The translations under genes and the position numbers were made by a program. This document shows, one piece after another, positions 39,701 through 46,500 of a stretch of DNA of 64,000 bases. The DNA is taken from the NCBI RefSeq assembly GCF_024362695.1, contig NW_026063268.1:62001-126000 (forward strand), in the 5' to 3' direction. The stretch's first letter is position 1. Every line of letters begins with the position of its first letter. This DNA is from Pectinophora gossypiella. Lineage: Eukaryota; Arthropoda; Insecta; Lepidoptera; Gelechiidae. The notes below the pieces were generated by a model. It was not told the DNA's origin. It searched no databases and was given only the letters and a program-made list of their open reading frames with translations.

Positions 39701-41306
39701 GGCAGTTTATGATTCTATTCTAATGTGCGTTAAGGTTCGGTAACGACCTGGCGAGCAGTCCATCATTGTGGTCGTTGTTCTCGAGGGGCGCGGAGCCGCG
39801 CACGCGCTGTAGCAGCCCCGCCACGTGCTCTTCTAGAAAGTTCCTGCGGGCACAGACAAAAATAAAGGCTTCGCATAACATGATAATTGCTAACATTGTT
39901 TTAAGGGTATTATTACTAACATAATTAAAGCACATAATAACGGGTTCTTACCGCGTTTAAATGGGGATATGAGACTCCCGATATTTCGACACTGTTGCAA
40001 GTGCCATGATCACGGGATGACTGATGAGATTGGAGTGGAGTAGGTAGATCCATAATTTTCTTACGAGTTTGGTGCGAGTTCAGATGGTTCCGAACATTCC
40101 GATATCAAAAACATAAACAAGCGGCAAAGAAAGAGGGTAGACAGATATGTCTGCCCGTAGAAAATTATGGAGTTCCGTGGTCCTGTAGTTGAGCGTTGGG
40201 CTCACGATCCGGTGGTCCTGGGTTCGATTCCCGGTGGGGACATATCACAAAAATTACTTTGTGATCCCTAGTTTGGTTAGGACATTACACGCTGATCACC
40301 TGATTGTCCAAAAGTAAGATGATCCGTGTTTCGGAAAGCACTTTAAGCCCGGTTACTACTTACTGTTGTAAGTACGTAGTCGTTACATGAGTCATGTCAG
40401 GGGCCTATGGCGGCTCAATAATAACCCTGACGCCAGGGTTGATGGGGTTGGTAATCCACCTCACAACCCACACGATAGATGAGTGGTATCTTCCTGCTAC
40501 TCACCGGGTTTCATCATAAAGCCGATCAGCTAGAGGCTCCGGGTGTGCGACACACAATGCGTACACGTCAGAGAAACGGGTGTTCCACACTGACCGCTCC
40601 ACAGACTTCAGCCCCACCACCCCAGCCACCTGATGGGACAACACATATACAGGGTGTTAGTGACATCGTAACAAAAACTTTGAGGGGTGATTCAGACCAT
40701 GATCCTGAGTTGATATCAAGCGGAAACGTCGCAAAAGTATGGAACTGAAAATATTAAAAAAAAAAACACTTAAATTTTCATGAATTTTCTGTAAAGGAAT
40801 TCCACTTGGTATCAACTTGGAATCATGGCATAAGAAAACCAAGTATGCTCAAAAGTGACAGCTAACATTTCAAGGTTAGCCCAGCTGACGTCATCCCACC
40901 ATGCGTTGCCATTTCGTAAAAAATAAATTACCCACAACCAATGTTTTTAATTTACTTTGCAAGGAAATTTTGAAGTTAAAACTTCACTTAAAAGATTTAC
41001 TTATAGTTTTAATGATTTTTATATAATGTGACAAGTAATAGTCATTAAATACATTAGTCAGTAATTCACTTAAATTTCAATAATAAAATTTATAATTAAG
41101 AATTAAATAAATTTAGAATTTTGGAGATAATGGTAACACAGTGGTAAAACTTAACGTCATCAAACGGCTAGCAATGGCAGCTTGTCATAGGATTGAGTAT
41201 TTTATAAGAAAAAGAAATATGTCCAGAGTCTACTTATACTCACCGTTTCCTTAAGGTTGGCCCAAGTCTCTTGGAAGTCCACATTTCTTGGCTTTAGAGA
41301 CATCAT
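23554..41306 (-). CDS. Cul2: Cullin-2, complete 18-exon gene
   Basis: Scaffold of the CRL2 (Elongin BC-VHL type) E3 ubiquitin ligase. Coding exons, in gene order: 41306-41244, 40629-40505, 39843-39748, 37856-37763, 37236-37162, 36556-36395, 34736-34583, 34366-34197, 33339-33199, 31394-31287, 30578-30423, 29710-29621, 28670-28506, 27144-26935, 26545-26410, 25608-25502, 24837-24727, 23715-23554. All introns are GT-AG, the phases agree, and the total of 2,325 nt gives 774 aa (human CUL2 has 745). Signatures: N-terminal MSLKPRNVDFQETW, DDKDVFQKYYARALARRLIH, AMINRLKAACGYEF, FSGRRLAWLHHLCTG, and the NEDD8 site VRIMKQRK with K718. The C-terminus ends DTYSYLA, close to the DEYSYVA end of CUL2, which separates it from other cullins. 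The start is the first of two Mets (MMSL). A splice acceptor at 41,327 suggests an upstream 5' UTR exon. Introns carry the many repeats listed below. The exons are GC-rich against AT-rich introns. Confidence 0.96.
23827..23999. mobile_element. MITE family M4 with about 33-bp terminal inverted repeats
   Basis: Left end TAATTAAAGCACATAATAAC..., right end its exact inverse (GTTATTATGTGCTTTAATTA); the inner part is CCCGATATTTCGACACTG. A copy lacking the right end lies at about 39,921. Downstream of cul2's penultimate exon, in its last intron. Confidence 0.75.
24262..24640 (+). repeat. Minisatellite, unit of about 41 bp, in the last cul2 intron
   Basis: About nine imperfect units built on GAATTACTTTCTGTGGATTA followed by TGAGCAATGTAGGGGTACAA. 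Units differ by point changes, and there is no unique spacer between them. Confidence 0.85.
25046..25202 (-). pseudogene. RTE-type LINE fragment (RT C-terminus)
   Basis: The reverse strand reads in broken frame like the ENRRG.MIGHLIRHD...EGK.EGKR.RGRPR segment also found at 46.3 and 60.4 kb, which is typical of the C-terminal end of RTE-like ORF2. Confidence 0.6.
25645..25830 (-). repeat. CR1-like LINE 3' end, copy 1
   Basis: Reverse complement of the sequence at 32.3 and 50.15 kb: AGAAGCTGCAGTAGTTTTAG ... TTATGTAAAAA ... and the tail AATAAAGAT.GTTTTTGAATTTGAATT-like repeats. The short tail repeats fit CR1-like 3' ends. Confidence 0.6.
26110..26395 (+). repeat. Composite SINE: SINE-B head joined to SINE-C tail
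   Basis: The first half (GTTCGATTCCCGGTGGGGAC, ATCACTTTGT, GGACATTACAGGCTGATCAC) is SINE-B. After the shared core at about 26,230-26,265 it continues into the SINE-C tail (GCATTAGCAGTCGTTAATAA ... CCCCAGCAGTGGGGACGTTA). It abuts the cul2 exon ending at 26,410. Confidence 0.75.
26761..26922 (+). repeat. ATGCTATGTT-type short tandem repeat
   Basis: Variable pentamer/decamer units (ATGCT, ATGTT, ATACT), about 160 bp, ending 13 bp before the cul2 exon at 26,935. Confidence 0.85.
27696..28015 (+). repeat. SINE-A, full length
   Basis: tRNA-Glu/Val-like head (GTGGTCTAGTGGTTAGAGCG with the A box, GGTCCGGGTTCGATTCCCG with the B box), then AAATCACTTTGTGAGACTGT, the core TTAAGCCGTTGGTCCCGGCT, and the tail CCAGCAGTGGGACGTATATA. 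It lies in a cul2 intron, sense to the plus strand. Confidence 0.85.
28208..28500 (+). repeat. SINE-C, with a tRNA-like A-box segment fused to a 5S rRNA-like segment
   Basis: The head begins CTCGGTGGCGCAGCGGTAAA (tRNA-like A box). From about 28,250 it reads GAAGTTAAGCAACTT, GGCCGGTCA and GGATGGGTGACCAC, the conserved internal region of 5S rRNA genes. After an A-rich link it joins the SINE core (GTGCTTCGGAAGGCACGTTA) and the tail ending CAGTGGGGACGTTA. It is directly upstream of a cul2 exon (28,506) on the other strand. Confidence 0.75.
28785..29098 (+). mobile_element. MITE family M2, copy 4
   Basis: CTTATCCGCCGAAAAGGAAA near the left end, GTCGGGTTATTAGCCAATAC inside, and GTGTTTACAGGAATTA at the right. 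Confidence 0.75.
29100..29266. repeat. Two SINE-A tails in inverted arrangement
   Basis: 29,108-29,160 and 29,192-29,266 are the same tail module (CCAGCAGTGGGACGTATATA) head to head, forming a palindrome of about 60 bp per arm next to an M2 end. Confidence 0.7.
29810..30365 (+). repeat. Degenerate minisatellite (TTATTAGGATTAGGCCAAATTAGGAC type)
   Basis: About 18 irregular units combining TTATTAGGATTAGGC, AAATTAGGACG and GCGG-like blocks. It fills the cul2 intron between exons 30,423 and 29,710. Confidence 0.8.
30650..31010 (-). pseudogene. RTE-type LINE fragment
   Basis: One minus frame (31,004-30,777) starts MRRLGVAQRAMERAMLGISL then DRIRNEEIRWRTKITDIARR, the C-terminal region of RTE-like reverse transcriptases. 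No catalytic motifs remain. Confidence 0.75.
31060..31250 (-). repeat. SINE debris: inverted tRNA-like heads and a SINE-B tail
   Basis: TCCGTGGTCTAGTGGTTAGA at about 31,050-31,070 faces its inverse at about 31,110-31,130. Then 31,137-31,247 carries the SINE-B tail on the minus strand (GGCTCAATAATAACC...). Confidence 0.65.
31483..31650 (-). repeat. SINE-C tail, head missing
   Basis: CCCATTAATGTCCCCACTGC through ACGGCTTAACGTGCC, the reverse of the SINE-C tail and core. Confidence 0.75.
31830..32030 (-). pseudogene. LINE ORF2 C-terminal fragment
   Basis: The reverse strand reads like the end of an RNase H-type LINE ORF2 (a segment similar to HVILECTGV...R followed by a Trp/Leu-rich end). Short and without catalytic residues, so the assignment is tentative. 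Confidence 0.4.
32285..32460 (+). repeat. CR1-like LINE 3' end, copy 2
   Basis: AACGTCTAGG...CGAGGTTTTCCTTGCAG, AGAAGCTGCAGTAGTTTTAG and ATATTTTTGAATTTGAATTC. Same family as 25.65 kb (reverse) and 50.15 kb. Confidence 0.65.
33372..33518 (+). mobile_element. MITE family M1, copy 5
   Basis: TACGGTCACGAGCATTAATA to TATTGCTCATGACTGTA, 147 bp. It lies about 30 bp upstream of the acceptor of the cul2 exon that starts at 33,339. Confidence 0.8.
33530..33710 (+). pseudogene. LINE C-terminal fragment (RRACMKRLMNVEE family), copy 1
   Basis: The plus frame reads GRRTYISQIGDVLRNC ... RRACMKRLMNVEETREVCQD ... SIVSAYSSGK then stop, the C-terminal end of an RTE-like LINE. It is followed at once by a GT-rich satellite, as LINE 3' ends often are. 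A more damaged copy lies at 58.8 kb. Confidence 0.65.
33720..34090 (+). repeat. (GT)n microsatellite region
   Basis: About 370 bp of TG/GTGTGAG/GGGAG variants. The long Thr/His ORF on the opposite strand is a by-product. Confidence 0.95.
34411..34535 (+). mobile_element. MITE family M2, partial
   Basis: GTGCTAATTCCTGTAAACAC through CTTATCCGCCGAAAAGGAAA to TATGGAACACATGTCAATTT; cut after about 125 bp. Confidence 0.7.
34763..34838 (-). repeat. SINE-B tail fragment
   Basis: TCGTGTGGGTTGCGAGGTGG...CAACCCTGG, the end module of SINE-B in reverse. Confidence 0.6.
34897..35042 (+). mobile_element. MITE family M1, copy 6
   Basis: TACGGTCACGAGCATTAATA to ATTGCTCATGACTGTA; complete. Confidence 0.8.
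35195..35625 (-). repeat. Non-autonomous repeat of about 430 bp, copy 2
   Basis: Reverse-oriented relative of 5,085-5,520: GGTTTTCCCCGAAGGG, TTCCGAACCCC, TTAACCACAAAACACCACTT. It starts next to a GTGACGTCAC palindrome. Confidence 0.6.
35988..36292 (-). repeat. SINE-A, full length with internal deletions
   Basis: Reverse strand, tail CCAGCAGTGGGATGTATATA at 35,990-36,015 and head with A and B boxes at about 36,230-36,290. Confidence 0.8.
36579..36684 (-). mobile_element. MITE family M1, copy 7 (internally deleted)
   Basis: CATGACCATGGGCACTCATG, CACTTTAGAATCCTGTCGCA and a TGCGTGACCGTACA end, lacking the middle 40 bp or so. Confidence 0.7.
36831..37015 (+). mobile_element. MITE family M3, copy
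   Basis: ACAGGGTGTTAGTGACATCG at the left. The inverse half starts at about 36,970 (TTTTTCGACGGAAA) and lacks the outer end. Confidence 0.7.
37495..37735 (+). repeat. SINE-D, nearly full length
   Basis: Reads GAATTCATGTTTGGATCATA, CATCGTGAGGAAACCCACAT, GGTTGGAAGGTCAG, AACCTGTCAAAT. In other copies the head carries the Pol III B box; it is truncated here. Confidence 0.7.
37889..38011 (+). mobile_element. MITE family M1, copy 8 (left end missing)
   Basis: Starts inside the family at TTGGTACCATGTCACATTAA and ends TATTGCTCATGTAC. Confidence 0.7.
38075..38540 (-). mobile_element. hAT element, internally deleted, with a BED zinc-finger ORF
   Basis: 466 bp with ends TAGAGATG and CATCTCTA and a perfect 8-bp target duplication GTTTTAAT (38,067-38,074 and 38,541-38,548), the hallmark of hAT transposons. 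Both ends hold several CGACTAGTCG palindromes, probable transposase-binding sites. The internal minus ORF (38,384-38,187, 65 aa) reads as a BED finger: VKCNQC, then TNHIKYKH (CX2C ... HX4H). The catalytic part is gone. It lies in a cul2 intron. Confidence 0.88.
38665..38957 (-). repeat. SINE-C, full length
   Basis: Reverse strand copy of the element at 28,208, with the 5S-like segment (GTGGTCACCCATCC ... GTTGCTCAACTTCAAC on the plus strand) at about 38,868-38,915 and the A-box-like end at 38,935-38,955. Confidence 0.75.
39384..39703 (+). repeat. SINE-A, full length
   Basis: CAGCCTCCGTGGTCTAGTGG to CAGTGGGACGTATATAGGC, nearly identical to 27,696-28,015. Confidence 0.85.
39921..40150 (+). repeat. 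MITE family M4-related repeat
   Basis: Shares TAATTAAAGCACATAATAAC through GTAGATCCATAATTTTCT with 23,827, then has an extra segment (AAGCGGCAAAGAAAGAGGG) absent there; the right inverted end is missing. Confidence 0.65.
40167..40482 (+). repeat. SINE-B, full length
   Basis: Head TCCGTGGTCCTGTAGTTGAG with B box GGGTTCGATTCCCGG, body AAAATTACTTTGTGATCCC, tail through AACCCACACGATAGATG. It ends just before the cul2 exon at 40,505. Confidence 0.8.
40647..40830 (+). mobile_element. MITE family M3, copy
   Basis: ACAGGGTGTTAGTGACATCG near the left and an inverse half from about 40,782; the right end has been replaced by the repeat that follows. Confidence 0.65.
40831..41200 (+). repeat. Uninterrupted copy of the repeat that received the LINE
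   Basis: AAGTATGCTCAAAAGTGACA, CATTTCAAGGTTAGCCCAGC, TTTGCAAGGAAATTTTG and GATTGAGTAT match 9,103-9,142 plus 18,585-18,900. It gives the pre-insertion state and lies in the first coding intron of cul2. Confidence 0.75.
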
Positions 41307-41326
41307 TGGAACGTCACTTCATATAC

Positions 41327-43539
41327 CTAGAATCAACATTAAAAAAATATTTTTAATAATTAAAAAAATATATATATATAAAAAGAAATATTTAATTTTT
41401 TTTATAAAAAAATATATATTTTTTTTGTGGCCAATAATAAAAATATTTCGAATACAGTTCTTGTAATGATTGCGCAAGTAAATACTCATTCATTTATAAA
41501 AACAAACATGACAACCTAAAAATAAAAGGAAAACATAATTTAACAAACATAACATAATTAACATAATAATAATAATAATTAAACTAATAACTAACTAATT
41601 TATTATTTTTATTTTTTTATTATTTTTTTTATTTAACAATTTTTTTATTTAGGTTAAAAAAAATAATTAAAAAAACAGCCTAATCCAACAAACCACCTCT
41701 GATTGTTCCTGGCGCAAAGGTACCCAAAATGTTTTTACTGCTATTTAGATTTTAATTTTACTAACACAGTTGGCTCAATCATATAAAGGGCGATACTCCT
41801 CACCACCTATCAAGTTGGTCTAACAGAATGCTTGGTGAGGTGTGGGTGGGTTATCATCTTGCGATAGATGTACCTGTGACTACCCCATTTAGGATATAGC
41901 TGTGAGCTATGTTATGTATAGATTGTAATTTTATAATAGCGATTATAAGAGAGAGGGAAGACTTGTTATTTGATCAACAAATCAAGCAATTTATGAGAAT
42001 ATCTAATGCAGGTTCATTTGCGAATGAGTCCTTTGTCTGCTAAACCAAAAATTTTGATTTAAAAAAAACCAAGAAAGACAAAAAAGATTTTTTTAATGAG
42101 ATTTAGGTCAGATCCTTCATTATTACACATGTATAGATATTCACATATTATATAATACTGTCTGCCAAAGATTGACTGAAAAAAAAAACACTTTTAGGTA
42201 TAAGCCTACCTTCGCTCACCATATTATATGTTTTCCTGTAAATGTCTTGTAAATGTATATGCAATTATAATTTACCCAGAAAAATAAATCACCCACCCTA
42301 GCCAAATTTCGAGGTACCTAAGTAAGTTTTGTTAAAATAAAAAGGAGATATTAAGCATTGGTTTTACTGTACTTTTATTTAAAAAAAAAAAACATTTATT
42401 ATTTTTTTTTATACAAAACAGGTCAACAAATCTGCCAGTCATTGAACCTCATTGTTTGTAAATAGACCACAACGCATTATACAACAGTTGATAGATTCAA
42501 TTTGATGAAATTCATACTATGACTTACTTCCTGAATACTTGTAAAAAAAACCATGTTTACATTTTATTGCGGCGTAAAAGCCTGTTATGCAAAGGAAGAA
42601 GCCTAAAAGGCCATTACTGCAAGTAATTTGAAGTTAATTAAGGGGGCTAAGCCGATAAGTTCTAACATAAACCGATTGATATATTGATATTAATTCTAAG
42701 GTTATATTGGTTGAAAAAAACATTTGTTTCCTTCGCCAATCTGAAATGGCTGGTGGTTGGCACCGGTAAATAAACTTGGCACGGTGACAAGACCGTAACA
42801 AAGCCCTCGGGTGGCCGAAATTACTCAGCAAATCCATGAACAACAAAAATAATATTCTTACCTACAAATACTACAAGCGACAACTCCACCAAATTACCAC
42901 GAGATTAACGCTTTATACCGAATAAATTCGACACCAAAATGTTCTTCTAGTCACAAAGAAGCTAAACGAAGGAAAATAATCCACGACTAATGGAAAAATT
43001 CGATGTAAATTCGGCGAAATACGAATCGAGAACCGTCAAGCTTCAGGGAGATTTTTAGTCTGCGTTTTGACGTTTTTAATTTGGTATTGCAAGTGGAAAA
43101 AAATGTTTTCAGCAAGGCTGTGTTCGGATACACGTAGACACAAAAGGCCTTATTTTTTATAATTGATTATCAACATCAATCGATTTTTGTGAAATAAAAT
43201 AATACTCACAATCAAAAGTAACCCGTCCTGGTTCTAAAATTAAGGGAATATTACGTTTTATAATAAAAAAATAAAACTTTTATCACAAAATTTTCTTCAA
43301 CAAAGGACCTTTCAAATCAATCTTGTTCTGTTTCAAAGACCATATTTAAGTAATTAGGCCACAAATCCTCAATAAATATCGTGGACATCACTATTTATCA
43401 GCTGATCGACAGCTGTTTCTTGACAAAGAAAAAAGAACAAAGAGCGTAAATAAATAAAACTGCTTCTTGCTATCATAATTTATTTCATTTCATGTTTCTG
43501 AATTATTAAAAATTAAAACTTAAAGTCCGTATAAATAAA
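41327..43539. other. Intergenic region between cul2 and icln
   Basis: Divergent 5' flanks. 41,340-41,660 is A/T low-complexity sequence, and an acceptor at 41,327 suggests it is a cul2 5' UTR intron. The promoters of both genes should lie between about 42,850 and 43,500. I see no TATA box I would trust and no clear motif. Confidence 0.4.
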
Positions 43540-46500
43540 ATGGTTACCAACGTTTTCGTTTCGTCACCCATAGCGCCTTCTGCGCCACAAGACGACATTA
43601 TTTACCAAGCTCCTTCAGTTAAATTAATAGTTTATGACAAGGAAATTGGTACTGGTACGCTACATGTAACTAGAAGGTAAGGTTTTTAAAATATTTACAT
43701 ACCTACATGAACTCACGCTTGTATCCCTTTACGGGGTGGGCAGAGCCACAAGTAATCAAAGAACTTGCGTCTACTGTTTATGCGAAGTCCTAAGATGTTT
43801 TTTTTTTACTTTTCATGGGTTTGCTTGGCTCAAAACCTGCCCAAAGGCAGTCACGAGGCCTAAGATGGAGCGAGCTCGCCCAAAAAGTGCCTGTTCACTC
43901 TGGCCTTGAAAACACCCGGGTTATAAATTTGCATTCGGAAATACAGAAGACGGCGAAAGTACGGCAAAGAATATTCCACTCCCTAGCAGTGCGTGAATGG
44001 TGAAGGACGATGCACCTTATAGTGTCAAGGGATCAGCGTTACGCCCATATACCTAAATCCTGTCGGGTTCTACGACATGCCTATGAAGTTATGGCACTGT
44101 ATACATTCTTTACTCCCAGCAAAGCACAGAAACAATAAATTAATACATAACATAGCATCACGACTGTAGCTTCGAAGGGGTAGGCAGAGGTGTATAGTAA
44201 ATTATACAGGGTGTTAGTGACATCGTAATGAAAACTTTGAGGGATGAATCAAACCATGATTCTGAGATGATATCAAGTGGAATTTTTCGTTGCAAAAGTA
44301 TGGAACTGAAAATAATTTAAAAAAAAAAACAAACAAAAAACTCCTCTTCTTCTTTTCTTTGTGTGTTTCTTTCTGTGTTCTATTGTGTACAAATAAATAA
44401 ATAAAATAATAAAAATATCTTGAATTTTCCGACAGGTAATTCCATTTGATATCAACTCAGAATCATGGTTTGAATCGTCCCTCACAGTTTTCATTACGGG
44501 GGTCACTAACACCCATACTTGTATGGCTACCTGTATGTACTTGTAAGTGACATCGTAATGAATACTGAGAGGGATGATTCAGCTGATTATTTTGAGTTAA
44601 TATTAAGTGGAATTTTGCATCACAAAAGTATAGAATTGAAAATAATTTTAGAAAACTCAAAAATACAATATTAATTTTGCGACAGAAAATTCCACTTGAT
44701 ATTTTAACTCAGAATCATGGTTTGAATCATCCCCGTCGGTATTCGTTACGATGTTACTAACTGTATATTAAAAACTGTATACTAAAAAGGCGCAAAACTT
44801 AAAGAGCTTTATTAGCTAATCTTTATGATGAATTTAATTTCAGCAACGTAGTGTGGAGTACAGCTGTGTCACCAGCTCCTAGAATCTCTCTCCTGTATCC
44901 GACCATCTCTTTCCACGGCATCCAGAGACACCCCTCCCCTGCCCTGTATGTGATCATCAATTATGAACTCAAGTAAGTCATTTCAAAATACTTCAACACT
45001 TTTGTTTTCGAATACTCTTTTTCGACGGAAAATTCCACTCAGAATCGTGAGCTGAATCATCCCCCTGAGTATTCATTATGATGTCTGTTAATGATGTTTT
45101 GTCACATATGTAGGTTTGATCATCATCTGTCAAGCATTCTGTCCGCTTATCTAACCTGAAGATTTGACAGGTCCGATTTTTTACAGAAGCGACTGCCTGT
45201 CTGACCTTCCAACCCGCGAAGGGAAAACCAGTCCAATACAGGTTAGGTCACATACCTCCGTAAATGCATTTCTCGGGAATGTGGGTTTCCTCACGATGTT
45301 TTCCTTCACTGCTGAGCACGTGATAATCATTTATTATCCAAACATGAATTCGAAAACAAATTCGACAATCATTCGTTTAGGCCTGTGCTGGATTCGAACC
45401 TGCGACCAACTGGGCTACCACGACTCCCACGTATGTAGATTTGTGTGCGTCAAGCTAGCGGCCAAATTTCGCTCGCCGTCAAGCTAGCAAGTGCAATAAA
45501 ACATGGCTATAAATCCAGAACCGTGATGGTACTATTTTTTTCAATAAGAGTACTAATTTTTGGTATGGTCAAATTATTTTCTCGTGCCCATTTTTTTTTT
45601 GAGGCCGCTAGCTTGACGCACACGTAGATTTGATAATTTAAAAAAAATGTTTCAGGTCTGTGTTTCCCAACCTGGCTCCACAGCCCACCAGTAACGAGGA
45701 TAATGATGATGACTACGATCCTGAAGACCAGCCCATCACTCAGTTGAGGTATGCCTTCTTCTATCGTGTGGGTTGTGAGGTGGAGTACCAACCTCATCAA
45801 CCCTGGTGTCAGGGTATTATTGAGCCGCCAAAGGCCCCTAACATGGCTCATGTAACGACTACATACTTACATCAGTCAGTAGTAACCGGGACCAACGGCT
45901 TAACGTGCGTTCCGAAGCACGGATCATCTTACTATCGGACAATCAGGTGATCAGCCTGTAATGTCCTAACCAAACTAGGGATCACAAAGTGGTTTTTGTG
46001 TACTGGACCACGGAGGCCGTTAAACTTCGTCCGTACGTATTCTTCACAGATTCGTACCACAGAACACCAGCGACCTTGAAGCTCTCCACTCAGCTCTAGA
46101 CGAGGGGCAGACGCTGCACCCCGACCCCGCCGACGAGGTTTACGACGATGAGAATTTCGAAGGTCAGTTTCTTCAAACAAAAGGTCACTAGATATAAAAA
46201 TGTCGTTATTACCACACGCCATCGGGGGTCGAAGTAAATCAAGCTCGCTCCAAGCTCGAATCGGTGGGGGGCAGAGAATGTCCCTTCTATACAGGGTGTT
46301 AGTGAGCTGCGCTCTTGTCGGTGGAGTAATCGCCATTCCTCTCTTCTTCCCGCCAAAACCTTCACCTCCCGATACGACACAACCTGCACCTTCTCTTTTA
46401 TTTGTTTCATAAATGTTATCCTAGGTCTACCCCTTCCTCTCTTCCCTTCAATTTTTCCTTCTATAATGTTTGTTATAAATGAATCGTGTCGTATCAGGTG

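Noticed and set aside
23554..41306. The gene being Cullin-1, -3, -4 or -5 rather than Cullin-2
   Set aside because: The N-terminus (MSLKPRNVDF) and C-terminus (SYLA) and the blocks between follow CUL2; other cullins end differently.
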